From: Drosophila persimilis
Taxonomy: Eukaryota > Arthropoda > Insecta > Diptera > Drosophilidae
Length of the DNA stretch: 64,000 nucleotides
NCBI RefSeq assembly: GCF_003286085.1
Contig: NW_020825298.1
Span: 4,650,001 to 4,714,000, forward strand
Direction: 5' to 3'
Positions 25,157 through 37,639 of this stretch are shown here, piece by piece (position 1 is the stretch's first letter; each line of letters starts with the position of its first letter). The notes beneath the pieces are model-generated. The model saw only the letters and a program-made list of their open reading frames with translations, made no database searches and was not told where the DNA came from. The position numbers and the translations under genes were made by a program.

Positions 25157-28100
25157 TCCCCTTTCAAATGGAGGCAAAAGCCATGCCAAAAAAAAAAAAT
25201 TTCAAAGGCCGAGCGAAAAGTCATAGAAAGCGCTACACAGAAAAAAATTCTGCAAGAAAATATATAAAATATTGAATGAAGTTTGCATAGGTTTTTCTGG
25301 CAGTGTAGAGGGGGGAGGGGGGACTGGGCTATAGATAAGCAAGCAACGTGGAATGCCAAAATGTAATTAGGAAAACTTTTGCATTAAGATCACATTAATG
25401 CATTTTAAACGCCAAAAGTAGAACTTTCCGCCCAACCCCCTACACCCCCCACTGGAGGGGGGCGAAAGACGAGTGCAAGGAAAAATCTCCATTTAAATTT
25501 TCACTTAGCCCCCGTCCGCCCAGGCCGCTGCTTTTCGGACAGACCCCCCTCCTGCTCCCCCTGGGCTCCACCCCCCCTGCCGTTGGTGGCGAAGTTTCGC
25601 GCAGTTTTTGAAAAATTGATTGCATAATGCGACACAACAACTGAAGTTGATGAGCGGCGACAGCAGACGAAACAAGAGAACGACAGGGGGGGCCGGGATG
25701 GTACGAGTATGTGGGGAGGGGGGAGGGGGTAGGGGGGAGAGCCCTGTAGACAGCGCGATAGATGAACTGACAAGCGTGGAGTGAACAGCAGACGGCATCT
25801 GTTGGCAGTGGGTTTATGCGGGATTAGAAGTCGTGTTTTGGGAGTTGGTGGGGGGATGGGATAGATGGGCCTACGAAGGGGTCTACGCCGAAGCCCCACA
25901 GCTCCAACTGGGGCTCCAGGCAGAGCAGGTCAGACCCCTACCACAATATTTCACATATTCCTGATATCTTTGACCGCATAAACCCCAACTTTGTTGCAAC
26001 TTTGGTGCATCGCATGCGAATATCCCCAGCAAAAAAAAAAAAAAAACCATCAGGCAGCGTCATCTTCTTCTGTCATGTTCGCGCAGACTTTGGTCGCGGT
26101 CGGTGTTGCCGCAGCAGCAGCAGCAGCAGCAACGTGACAGCTGTTGCTGCAACAACATCGTGCTGGTGCTGTAGCTGGTGGCAAGTGGTAGTCATAATAA
26201 CAATGCCGTCAACACCAAGCGCCAGTCGCAGCCTCTCAGCTTCTTTCAGCCCTTCGTTGCTAAAGTTGCAGTTGTTGTTGCAACAAATTGCAACAGTCTG
26301 CCACAAATTGCTGCAGCCAGTGGTGGTGGGGCAGGGGCAGGGGCAGCGGGGACTATTGTTTGCCAATAATGAAATGCAATATATTTACATGCCAGCAACA
26401 GGAATCATTTATTGGGCAACACGAATTACTTATAATTCAAGTAATTTCCCCCCCACCACCCCCCCATCGAAGGGTGACCCCGTTTGACTTGGGAAAATAT
26501 GTAGAGTTGTGGCCATAAATGAAGTTGTTAAAAGTTACCGAATATCCATCAAGAGATGGCATCCAATTTAAAGGTGGACTACAATTGGTGACCCCGACTG
26601 ATCCTCCGCACTCTAATGGCTTGATTTCCCGGCCCTCGAGGCCCTCTCACTCAACACTTAAATATTTTTTTCACTTTACCCTGCAATTCACTGGCCAAAA
26701 AAACAAAAACAAAACCCCCATCAGCCATGAGCCATCAGTCGGCAATTTGGTATCAGGGCACTATCAAATTTAGGCATTCAACCCGCAATTGCGAGGCGGA
26801 GGGAAAAAAGCATCAATAACCTTTCACTCGCCGGAGCTGTAGTCAAAGCCATCAACTTTTCGGACCTTGTTTCGGACCGAAAACCCTCATCAGTCATGTT
26901 TCCAAAGGAAAAACTCTTTTCTCTGCTCGTCTGGGGCTCTCCTCAAAACAATTTGTAATGCAACACTTGTTGACCGAAAGCCATCAAATCAAAAGTCCAT
27001 GCAAAACCCAAAACCAATAATTTCCATCCATAACAAATCAGGGATCCAGGGCTGCAGGGCTCCAAGTATAATTGCCAGAAGGCACGGGGGGGGGCATACA
27101 AATTGTTTACTTGGCAACCCACAAAAATATCCTACAGATTTTGAAGATTTGTATTTCCTGGTTGGTCCCCCCGTCCCCTCTGGGGGGCCGGATATCCACA
27201 ACAATTACACACTCATGGCACCACCGAAGGGGATACAGGATTCCGTTGGCAGGACCTCTCTCTCTCTCTCTCTCTCCAATCAGGATGATGATAATTCAAT
27301 ACGCTCAAGATGCTCGCAAGTGTTGCACTCGACCATGGTCGGTGTGGGCCACAAAAATCGGCTTGTAAACATGGCATAAAGCATGACAGGGATAACAATG
27401 CCGATGACATAGACACGAACAAAGCCACAGTCCTGGAACTGGGATTGGGCTTCATATGCCTGAATGGCAATACGATTGTCCGCCTCCTGTCCGCCGCTGT
27501 GGCAGTGGTCCTCCGTTGAAACACTTTCCCATTGAAGCTAATGAATGTCAGCAGCAGGACCGCACAATTGTGCCAGGACCAAAGCATAGCGTGGGTTGAT
27601 TTTGTGGTTTATGAAAGTCCACAACTGCATCGGCCATTTAGAGACCTCTACTAAGGGGACGGGTGCCCCGAGAGACATTCGTAGAAGGCCTTGAAGGACT
27701 TTGATTCGTTGTGCGAGTTTCCCCTAAGCGAAAGGACTGAAAGGGAACCTGGGAACCCATGGAACTATGGTTTAAGATTCCATCTGAATTTTGGGTTCCA
27801 TTCCAATCTATTTTTATCCTGCCCCCTAACGAAACCCCTCAACCACCCCTCGCCCGACTAGAACCCACATTTGTGGCCATTATTTTGTTGACGATTATTA
27901 TATGATATTCATGGCAGTCACTTTGGACTGGCCCTGGACTTTGATGGAGACTCAAGGCGTTCTTTATCAGGGGGATTGGGGATTGGGGATTGGGGATGAT
28001 GTCGATGCACCACTCATCGGACAATGGACAAGGCTAAGCCGCTGGCACATTGAGCATTGAACACCGCACAAATGAATGAGATATCAGGCCCCCCTCCACC

Positions 28101-28870
28101 CCCTCCACAAACCAAATGTCAGACCTGTCTCTGTGTGCGTGTGTGTGTGTTGGCCATGTCATACAACCTGTCACAAAAACAGAAGGGGGAATGGGCCACG
28201 TCAGAGGCATAATTGAAAATTGACAGTTTATTGCCATAGACACGCCCACTTTTGGCCTTTCCTCTCGTATGGTTGGCCATGATTAAAATAACAAATTTAC
28301 GCACAAATGGAGGGCAAAATAGCCAGTGAATAAGCTTTAATTTTCACATAATAGCCAGCAAATTTCCCATTGTTCGATGGAGTTACCGTTTGGGGGGGAT
28401 AGGAAGGTGCTTTTCCCCCCAAAATGCACTTTTATTTAGTGGAAATTTCCCCTTGTTACTGTTGTTTAGTTTCTCTTTCGGGGGACTTTCCCGAACCCCC
28501 AGGGAGGCGTGAGGTACTACCTCTTTTTTTTAATAAAAATTCCTTTGCTCTTGCCGAGCTTAAGAAGTGGTAATCCTAGACTATATTTTGCACTAATTAG
28601 TGGCACTAATTGCTGCCACTAAGCCGTCTGTGGCTGCCAGTCTTGTTGCAGCCGAGATGCTGTCGGAGTTTCCCCACTTTTCGCCGTTGATGTTGCCATG
28701 GTTTCCATTTCTATGACTGATACTTCGCTCTGAGATTTGAGGTTTCTTCTGCGGCCTTTGTGGGTGCCAGCGCCGTGAAATCTGTGTTGTTTCTGGGCTG
28801 ATGATTAGGCCTTCAATGCCATTGCAAGTCCTGCTGTTGGGTTCCGCCACTGTAAAGTATCCCCCAGTGT
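25157..28870. other. Non-coding stretch
   Basis: Holds a CAG/CAA-rich region near 26112-26165, (CT)n at 27256-27276, GATTGGG repeats near 27973-27996 and a GT run near 28135-28150. A phrase at about 26584 resembles a retroviral tRNA-Trp primer-binding site but has no LTR context. The longest open frame (26867-27379) looks random. Confidence 0.5.
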
Positions 28871-28970
28871 TTGCCACACCAGTTTTGTTGCTGCCACACC
28901 ACTGTTGTTGCTGCCCCGCCACTGTTGTTGCTGCCACACCACTGTTGTTGCTGCCCCGCCACTTTTGTAG
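28871..28970. repeat. Five 20-bp tandem units
   Basis: Five units of exactly 20 bases. Units 2 and 4 are identical (CTGCCACACCACTGTTGTTG). Unit 3 and, less exactly, unit 5 carry CTGCCCCGCC instead, so the array alternates with a 40-base period. Confidence 0.9.
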
Positions 28971-30310
28971 CTTCTGTTAACACTGTTGCTGTTCTGTCGC
29001 TTTTGTTCCATGCCATTGTTGCTCCTGTAATTTGGTTCATGTTGCTCCTGTATTTATTGTGGCTTTGCTCCTTTTTACCCCATGGGGAGCAACAGTTGGA
29101 AGCAACAGCTTTTGTTCACACCACAGCCCCCCCCGCACAGCCTTTGAATATTTGATGTTCTACTTAAACAGGCCCCAACCCCACCCCCTACCACCTCCCT
29201 CCTGGTGAAAATCCCCCCAAAATCAACGTCGAGTGCTTCGCAGCCCAGAAATTTATTTGTGGACAGGTGTCGTGTTTATGGTTAAACATCCGCATGGGAA
29301 TTTCAATTGTAATTGAAGGGTTTTTGTTCCCCAGCGGGGGGGCTGCCTGTTTGCCGTTGTTACCTCTTTTGTTCGGGTAATTACAGGGCGCCGAGAGAGA
29401 GGCGTTGACGAAGCGCCAAACCCCAGGAAATTGAGGCAAACAGCGACTACTCCATGGCTTATGTTTAGCTAAACTTTGGGTTCGAGATACACTTAAAGCG
29501 GGGAAGTGGGGAAGCACGAATCATCCTCGGAGCACAAACAAAAACACCTCAGATCCAACTGCCAGATCACCCTTCTAACCCAAAGGATTAACTTAATCTT
29601 AGACCTCTCCGGTGGTCAGCACAGTGGTCGGCAAGGACTTGCCGGGACTCCGCCTGGAACAGCCTCAAACTGAAGATTAGTTTGGCCTTTAATTTGCAAC
29701 TTTCGAGTTGCCTTGTAATCATTGCTAGAGTCCTAGAGTCCTGAACCAGTCCTTTCCCCCAAGCCCAAGGAGGAGCAGGAAAAACTTTGGCGCCAAGACG
29801 GCATTTTAGGCCAAAAGCAAGGAACAACTTTTCCGCAGACACACCAAACGGCGAGGGGGGGGAGGGAAAGTTGGTCGGGGGGCGGACTGTAACTGTAACA
29901 TATTTGCATAAATTTTTGCTGCCGAAACGCGACCAAATTGTGAAGCCTGTCAGAGCGAGCGACTCTCCCAAAGAGAAACGAAGGCGAACACCGACAGAAA
30001 TATATTGGTCTCCACCGACAGATGGATACGAAAATCGATGAAATTCGCACCTGAACAAAAGAAATCCCGTGAAATAAATCACACACTCGTATTCTATTCA
30101 TCGCAGCAATTAGTGTCGTGCAACGAAAAAGCGACAAGGCTTACGGATGGATCCCTCGGGGAATAAAGTGAATGGAAAAATGTGTACAGCGAAGTGCAAC
30201 AAAATTCTAATGGTATAACGAATAGAAAATAAGGAAAGGGGAAAATACACCCACACAACAATATTACAAAAGCCAAAAAAAAACTTAATCTTGTAACAGC
30301 TTTTGTACAA
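28971..30310. other. Non-coding stretch; possible 5' exon near 29930-30210
   Basis: No coding exon is supportable. The part at 29930-30210 has the balanced, AAAGCGA/GTGCAAC-rich texture of Drosophila 5' untranslated exons, but I see no convincing splice donor after it. Confidence 0.35.
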
Positions 30311-30311
30311 T

Positions 30312-30821
30312 ATTTTATATTTTTTTTTTTTTTTTTTTTTGTATATTTTTATGTATTTATCTTTATTTATTTGTATTTATTTATTTATTATTGTTACTTT
30401 TGATGTATTTTTTATCTTTATTTATTTGTATTTATTTATTTATTTTAATATCTATTTATTTGTTTTTATTTATTTTTATTTTTTTATATAGCTTTATTTA
30501 TTTATTTTAATTTATTTATCTTTAGTTATTTTAATTTATTTATCTTTATTTATTTATCTTTATTTATTTATTTTTATTTATTTTATTCTATTTCGTTATT
30601 TTTATTTTTTCATATTGTCATTTTTATTTTGTTTTTTATTTTTATTTGTTTTTATATTTATTGTTATTTTTTTTAATTATTATTATTTATCTATTTTTTT
30701 ATTTATCTAATTTTATTAATTTATTTGTACTTATCTATTTCTATTTATTTGTTTTTATTTATTATTATTTATTAATTTTCATTTATTTATTTCTACCTAT
30801 TTATTTATTTATTCTTAACAA
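30312..30821. repeat. TTTATTTA-type AT-rich array, about 510 bp
   Basis: Imperfect TTTATTTATTT and TATCTTTATT units fill the whole stretch, starting with a T run of about 20. The Phe/Ile/Leu/Tyr-only open frames inside are by-products. Confidence 0.9.
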
Positions 30822-33800
30822 TCTCGACCCGTTTTTTCTTTCTCTGTAGGCCAAATATTCTGCCATCTAACAAGTTTTAAAGTTGAAGGTGGGCTCGGCA
30901 AAAATTAGCAAGCTGTCGAAGGGGAGGGAGACGGGGACGGCGAAAGAAAGTGCCCACAGAGACACTGTAAAGACACAAAGAAGGAGCGAAAGAAAGAAGA
31001 AGGAGGGGGAGGAGGGGGAAGAGGAAGAGGAAACCCCTGAGACACCCACGGAGACAACGAGACCCGAACAAGTGACAGCCGCTCCAGCAGTTCAAAGTTG
31101 AAATCATGAGAATTACTTGGCAAAAAAGTTTCTGCCCTTTCTCTCGCAGTTTTTCCCGTTTTTTTTTTTTGCTTTGTTTTCCATTTTCCATTTGATTATC
31201 CATCGGTCTGGTGGCTGGTGGCTGGTGAAAGGTGCGAGATGAGTTTGCCACTCAAATTATTTGCCATTATGCATTTGTACTCGCACTTGTACGGAAAATG
31301 TTTTCAGTTTTTCCTTTGCCGCCCGCCCAATTTGTATTTTGTTTATTTGATGGCTTTTGTTTACCTGCCTTTGATTTATGCATTATGCAAACGATTGCCA
31401 GCACAGGCCCCGAAAATCATTTGTCACACTCGTGGGCGGAGATTAACATTGCAAATTGATGAATGAGACGTATCTGGCAGATGGGAATCGTAGTTTCTGG
31501 GCGGAAGGCAGGGTGTCACGAAAATGAACTTGGCTTATCTTCAAGGAACTTTTCATATCATGGAATGGTGGGGGTAAAAGCTCCCCCAGCAGTACTCTTT
31601 TGTATGTGAGATCTTTGGAGGCCTACATCATATATTTTTTGATGTGGAATCTCAGAAATGAATAGCACAAAAACAGCCAAAGAAAAATGACTCTGAGCCA
31701 GACAAAAAAATAGAAATATCTTAAAAAGTTTCGAAAAAATATCGCAAAAGACTCGCCATCGATGCATTTGCGACGCAAGTATTATATTTTTATTTTAGAT
31801 TTTGATTAAAAATTTGTTTTACGAATTTATTAGAAATAAAATGAAAAAAGATTTTTGAATACATTTTTTTTTAAGGTCAAAGGGATTTTTTTTTTTATTG
31901 ATAGGTTTATTTTTAATAATAATAATAATAGAATATAATAATATATTTAATAATATTACTGTTTGCTATTATTTTTGAAGCAACTTATGCAAGTCAGAAA
32001 AAAAAATTGATGATTTCCAAAAAAAATACAAAAAAAAAGCGTGTTTTTAAGGTCGAAGAATTTGGAGGGGGATGTTATTTGGATAATTTCACTTTGTTTG
32101 TACATAAAAACCGAATATTCAACTTAAATATGTGTGTGTTTAATATGTAATTTTTCTCTCAGTGTACTTAAGTAACATGCCTATCGAAGCCAAAAGCCAA
32201 CTCCTACACCCGAAAAATACCAGACATTCACTAATTTCCGCCTGGGCATTAAACAGTAATGATTAAAGAGAACCTTTAGTGGTTTAATTAGACCAAACTA
32301 AGTAATCATTTAGCTGGGCAAAACCACAAATCAAGTTTAAGGCATTTCCATAACGAAACCAATAGCCAAATATGCCTTCGTTTGCGCCCAAAAGTAAGCC
32401 ACCAAGAATAAATCCACTTAAACTGCTTCCCTTTTTCGCTAAATCAAGTCCAAGTAGTTCAGCTCTTGAGAACCACTCGGGCGAACTAGTTCACACAAGT
32501 TCACAGTTCTTGTTCCACTCTCGTGCCGTGTGGCAAGTGGCACAGCTTAGAGACAAATCAAAGTCAGCTCAGGCGGCGCTCAACTCTTAGGGCATTTCAA
32601 ATTGCAATTAGCCACACAACACAGAGCAAGCCAAGGCGATTAAGACATGTTTTTGATGAGACACATACATATGTATGTATGTATGCTCAAAGGAGGACAG
32701 AGACAAAGGAGGACAGAGAGAAAGGATAGAGAGGAGCCAAATGGAGGTAATAAACGTGCGATTACTTAACTCCATACAAATGACGATGTCGAGGAATTGT
32801 CGCATTGACAAAACTCAAATGGCGGCAAACACGCACACAGAGAGGGAGAGAGAGAGAGAGAGAGAAGAGATAGAACATTAAACAATTTGTTTCACATTTG
32901 TGGAACCATTCACTGTCCTGCTCTGCAGGCTCCCTAAAGCCCTCCCTCTCTCTCTCTCTCTCCCTCGCTCTCTGGCATGATGAAAACTTTTGCCAGGCAT
33001 CGTCTACGACTTTATCTTGTACACCAGTGTGCTTCTGTGCTTCTGTGTGTGTGTGTGTGCTACTTGTATAACATTACAAAACGGTACACATGTGCAATCT
33101 GTCCACGGGTTAAATTTGTTACGTTGCACGCCATGCGAACATAAAAAGTGCATTTTCAACTTGGCACCAATCGACACTAAAAATTGCTTAGAGGAGCAAA
33201 ACGAAACGGAGCCACATATGCAGACAGCCCCCAGCCCCCAGACCCCTGCAGCCAGGCCCCCCTCCTCTACCTAGTTTCGTATGCAAATTGTCGTTTAAGC
33301 AACAACAAAAAACACGTGACCCTTGTTCGACAATCGCTTCATATATTATTTAAGAACATGCAGGTAAAGGATTTCAGGCCAAGAACATTTTCCAACAATA
33401 TTTCAAGTGCTCTTACATTAAACGATATCAATGCCACCAGTTCAGGTGAAATAATTCTCAGGTATTTTGAGATTTTAATGAGTCTCTCTTAACGAAAATC
33501 AACAAAGATTACATGGTATCAAGTGGCAGCCACAGATAGCTAATGAAATTCTACGAACCAATTATTAGACAAGTATCGTTGAGGCTAAAACCACAACTTA
33601 ATTTGGTTGCACACATCGACATCCACATCGACATGCACTTCACTTCTGGGACTGTGAGGAAGCGCCTTAAATTGAATATAAAACGAAACATTCTGCTAAA
33701 TCGGAATCACAAATGGAAGAGCAAGCGACGAGCCAAGGATGGGTTAAAGTTACATATGCATCCCATACTGCTTGCTACCCGTTATATTTCTCTCTGTCTC

Positions 33801-34924
33801 TGTCTTTCCCGCACTCCCCTCTCCGCTCTACACCCCTCTGTTAGACATTGCTGCCAGTTGTCGTCGTGTCAAACTGCCAACAGCTAAAAGTCTTTGGCTA
33901 ACTGGGGAGAGAGAAAAAAATCAGACAAAAAACAAGAGACAGCTTGGATAGATAGCTCCAAGGAGAGAAAAGCGAAGTACCTATTAGATTTATGTGAATA
34001 TTCGTTATTTAATCGATGACTTTCATCAGTCTTGGTTTTTCTACGTGGCATTGTTTCAGAAGATTTATCAGAGGAAACAGCAATATATCGATCTCCCTTT
34101 CAAGGATTTCTCTGCAAATATATTCAATTTTTTACTAAAAAATGCGTTCCCTCATTTCCAAAATTCTAAGACCCTACCCTAGGGTATCAACATAATCGAA
34201 ACATCAAAATTTAAATCCCTTTAAGAACTGCTGCCGAATTCAAAACCCCACAAAATCCTACAAAACCCGGCGGCAACACAAAAAAAAAAAAATGTGTGAA
34301 AAAATAGAACGAAAAAAAATAGTAAGAGAAAAACTACAGCAACTGTCAAATGCATTATCCTGGCATCTCTTTGCCAGAAGTTCAAAAGGTAAAAACCAAA
34401 GGAAATGCAGTCAAGTGCTTAGCGTAGAAGGACCCACCCGATCTTTGGTGAACTTATTTAAGATTGAAAACGGGACAACAGACTCCGCCTGGACTCGGGC
34501 AAAATGATGAAAGTACGGGTAACTTTGAAAGTAAGATGGATATTTTAAGATCTCATCAGAGTGATTTTATTTGAAAACTTTTCGAACAGGTGGAGAAACT
34601 TTTAAAGCTGCTATGGCTTTCAGGTGTCATCAGATGCGAAATCCACACTCTCTTTATTTGCCATAAAATATACAATTAATATTCAATAAAACCCACACGA
34701 AATCGTTGACTGAGAAATGCTGTTCAACTTTAGCAATTATGGGATTTGTTAGACTTTCATTCAATGGTTTTTTATTATTTTAATAACCTTTTTATTACCG
34801 AGAGCTTTCATTGCAAACAAGATTAATAAACAAGTAAGTTTATAAACAATTTTATACTGAAATAATTCAGGTTTTGTTTCAACATTTCAAAATGGCAAGC
34901 TCCAACATTAAACGAGGGCGAACG
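30822..34924. other. Non-coding stretch
   Basis: Contains a GGAGGAAGAGGAAGAGG purine run near 31002-31031, an AATAATAAT run near 31915-31935, GTAT repeats near 32670-32683, and GA/CT runs at about 32839-32865 and 32944-32965. No coding exon is supportable. Confidence 0.5.
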
Positions 34925-35165
34925 TTGTACATTTACATATATATGTATACCCGATACTCCCCTCAACCCAATGGGGGCGCATACTGCACGATGAGCGTCA
35001 GTTCTTTTAGTCTGTGCTATCTAGACAAACGGACAGACAAACGTGGCTATATCGACTCGGCTCTTGATTCTGATCCAGAATATTTATGGTTTATGGGGCC
35101 GAACAAATCTAATACACCCATATTCCCTTTTCGAGTATCGGGTTTTAAAATCAAGTGCATATGCT
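34925..35165 (-). mobile_element. DINE-1/INE-1-like Helitron fragment
   Basis: The phrase 'ggctatatcgactcggctct' at about 35044 and the following 'gattctgatccagaatatt' match, on the minus strand, the conserved part of the Drosophila INE-1/DINE-1 family as I remember it. That family also carries the 'gacggacagac' phrase (here near 35030) and the terminal 'gagtatcggg' phrase (35132-35141). The copy is short and diverged. It directly abuts the large inverted repeat on its right. Confidence 0.6.
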
Positions 35166-35169
35166 CCTA

Positions 35170-36480
35170 TAATCATTGGTAAGAAAATAAAAGTAGAAAT
35201 GGTACAACATAATTTCTTTAGTCTCTTTTCTCACTTACCCATAATCTTGCTGCGCTTCTTACGATTCTTACGATTGCGAAGTTACGACAAAACCGCGCCA
35301 AAACCGCAGTAGAAACGCACAAAATGACTTCCAATAAGAGCACAAAGTTTAGGCATTCTTTATTAATGTAAGGTGAGGCACATGAGGTCGCAAGTTCGTG
35401 TAGACACACGTAACAAGAGAGAGTCAGATCAGCAGAGCTGGGTATGCCTCACCCTTTTACGAACTTCACTTGGAGCGAGAGCACTCTCTCCTTTTTGATT
35501 CTCTTCTTCACTGCATACCGCTACTACGTGAGAGTGGGAAAGGAACAAAACTTGACGAATTTTCAAGCACGCACACACACGCATATGGCTGGAACTCACG
35601 TGATCAAACGAAAAAAAACGAGATGAAAAAATAACACATTTTAGATTTTGGCACATAAAAAAATAAATTATGCAAAAATAATATGTTTATCTACATATAA
35701 ATCAAACATTTCACATATGCAGCACATATTGATGCGCTTTTCCTTCATCGAGCTGCCTTTTTGTTGCCATTTTCTTTTCTCTGCGCCCCCGCCCTTGACC
35801 AAACACTTGTCTTTGCCTTAAAACACATTTCCTTGCACTGAGCCATTTTTTTTGTACACCAAATTTCACTACACACCTCCGCGATATTTTACCCGTTGTA
35901 TTTTTCACCATTTTCCAGGTTTTAACGAACTAAAACGCAGAGCCGACTTACGAACCGTGCGTTTTACCGACGGAAAAATTAAAGTGAGAGCGGTGCAAAT
36001 GCGTTGATTCCTTGATCTCCTTCTCCTCTTCTTATTTGCTCTCTCTCCCGCGCTCTATTCGGGTACTATTACAAAAACGAAAAGCGAAACGAAAAAAATG
36101 GGATAAAACGGAACATTCACACATTTTAGATTATTTCACATGAAAAAACTGAATGTAAGCAAAAATAATATGTTTTTCTACATATATATAACATATATTG
36201 TATACATATATACACATATCACAAATTGCCGCACTTTTCCTTCGTAGATCTGCATTTATGCCGCCATTTTGCCTCTTTTGCGCCCGCGCCCTTTATTCAA
36301 CACATTTTCTTGCACTAAACACATTTATTTTGTACATTTGTATATTAACTTCATTTCACACACCTGCGCGACATTTTACCCGATAGATTTTCTCCATTTT
36401 CCAAATTTTCTTGAATTTAAGCGCGGAGCTGATTTAAGAACGCACGCTTCGAGCGGTGAAAAAATGAATGTGAGAGCGGC
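35170..36480 (-). repeat. Left arm of a large inverted repeat
   Basis: Reading the minus strand from 36480 down to 35170 reproduces the plus strand from about 37640 to 38975. The match is essentially perfect across about 35700-36140 versus 37990-38430 and roughly 90-94% in the outer part (35170-35633 versus 38492-38975). The inner part consists of ~486-bp tandem units: the same 'gcaaatgc' phrase recurs at 35995, 36481 and 36969. Each unit holds GAGAG runs, a GCCAT motif and a conserved AAAATGG start context on the minus strand. The outer end, read outward, holds a strong splice-donor match (ATTATGGGTAAGTG, about 35241-35254). Confidence 0.9.
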
Positions 36481-37085
36481 GCAAATGCATTCGTTCTATG
36501 CTCTCCTGCTACTCTTCCTAATTGCTCTCTCTCTCCCACGCTCTATTCGGGTACTTTTGCGAAAACTAAACGAAATAAAGCGACACAACGGAAAAGAACA
36601 AACTTTAGATTTGGGCACATGAAAAAAAAGAAATTATGCTAAAATAATATGTTTTTCTACATTTATATTAAACATTGAACATACATAACTATCACCCTTT
36701 GCCGCACTTTTCCATCGACGAGCTGCCTTTTTGTCGCCATGTTGCCTCTTACTGCGCCCCCGCCCATGATCAAACACATTTTCTTGCGATAAAAACACAT
36801 TGTTTTTATATAGTCACTGCATCACAACACTAAACTTCACTTCACACACCTCCGCGACGTTTTTCCCGTTGGATTTTCACCATTTTCCCCGTTTTTCTCG
36901 AATTAAAACGCGGAGCAGTCTTACGAACGCACGCTTGGCCCGGGTGAAAAAATTTGAGTGAGGACGATGCAAATGCGTTCATTCTATGCTCTCCTACTCT
37001 TCTTCCCATTTGCCCTCTCTCCTACTTTTCCACGGCTACTTTTGCTTAGCTGCACTCCTTGTCTTTATCCTCTGCTACTGCAATG
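35634..37085 (-). repeat. Three ~486-bp tandem units (left side)
   Basis: Unit boundaries judged from the recurring 'aactttagatt / acattttagatt' phrase near 35635, 36119 and 36600 give spacings of about 485. Each unit contains, on the minus strand, a GAGAGAG-type run, a 'gcatttgc' phrase, a pyrimidine-rich start-like region, AAAATGG, and later ATGGCGGCA/ATGGCAACA. The innermost unit (36601-37085) lies in the spacer and has no full partner in the right arm. Confidence 0.85.
35711..35911 (-). CDS. 66-codon basic open frame in the left arm (hypothetical)
   Basis: The frame runs from an ATG in good Drosophila context (GAAAATGG) to TGA and encodes 66 residues, of which 10 are Lys and 9 Arg against 3 acidic. 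Two cysteines are present (residues 13 and 29). I recognise no domain. An identical peptide is encoded in the right arm at 38213-38413. The other three repeat units keep the ATG but stop after 13 codons (MVKI...-type peptides), so the long frame is a property of one unit and could be chance; a later internal phrase, MATKRQL, is also found in the innermost left unit. Whether it is translated is unknown. A small basic chromatin-type protein is only a guess from composition. Confidence 0.3.
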   Translation of the reverse strand: MVKNTTGKISRRCVVKFGVQKKWLSARKCVLRQRQVFGQGRGRREKKMATKRQLDEGKAHQYVLHM

Positions 37086-37639
37086 CGAGATCAATTAATT
37101 TCAGTAATTTCACCATGCGCTGCACCTGAACCACGCACTGTAACACTCTCAGCAGTCACTCCATTTCACTCCCACACTCTTTTGACCGCTCTTTGATCAA
37201 ATTATCCGTTAGTTTGCTATTGAGTCTTATATTACGCTCTGCACTGCTGAGAGTGATTGTTTGGTGAGAGAGAGAAGCACCAAGTTTGCTGTTGTACTGT
37301 GCAAAAAAGTCCCGAGAAGAGAGCGAGTTTCGAGTGAGTGTAATATCATCGTGAGCCTAAGCTGTTGACGAGTGCGTGGGAGGAGAGATGAAATTTAGGA
37401 AGAGTAGCAGGCAAGGGCGTACCCAGGGGCCAGAAGGGGCTAAGCTGTCCCCCCCTTCAGCATGCTTAATACAGGAAAACAAATTTGTATTTAATTTTCG
37501 CTGCATATTTAAAAAAAAGCTTTTACCGAATCAATTTTTCCAAATACATGTAACAGCATTATCTTATGCGTAACAATCACAGGTCCCCTTCGCCAAATAC
37601 GCCCTTGGCAGCAGAATGAGAGATCAAAGAATTAACGCA
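36481..37639. other. Spacer between the two inverted-repeat arms
   Basis: Holds the third ~486-bp unit (to about 37085) and then unique DNA with a perfect 13-bp inverted repeat (CACTCTCAGCAGT at 37144-37156 and its complement at 37243-37255). The remainder is a small MITE at 37412-37607. If the region is transcribed, this would be the loop of a long RNA hairpin. Confidence 0.7.
37412..37607. mobile_element. 196-bp hAT-like MITE
   Basis: The left end is CAAGGGCGTACCCAGGGG. The right end read on the minus strand is CAAGGGCGTATTTGGCGAAG, so the outer 10 bases are perfectly inverted. The flanking 8-mers (GTAGCAGG and GCAGCAGA) agree at 6 of 8, which fits the 8-bp target duplication of hAT elements after decay. 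The interior has no transposase. The GGGCGTA-CCAGG type of terminus is common in hAT elements. Confidence 0.6.

Noticed and set aside
26584-26600. TTGGTGACCCCGACTGATC, like a retroviral tRNA-Trp primer-binding site
   Set aside because: No LTR, polyprotein or polypurine tract is visible nearby, and only the first 12 bases fit.
26867-27379. 170-codon open frame on the plus strand
   Set aside because: Mixed composition, crosses a CT microsatellite (poly Ser-Leu), and no recognisable motif.
29588-30137. Overlapping 134- and 164-codon minus-strand frames
   Set aside because: Two different frames are open over the same DNA with no domain; likely chance in GC-balanced sequence.
30303-30849. Hydrophobic Phe/Ile/Leu/Tyr open frames resembling membrane proteins
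   Set aside because: They are translations of a TTTATTTA array.
33543-33887. 114-codon open frame with His/Ile/Asp repeats
   Set aside because: Driven by a short ATCGACATCCAC repeat; no domain or conserved texture.
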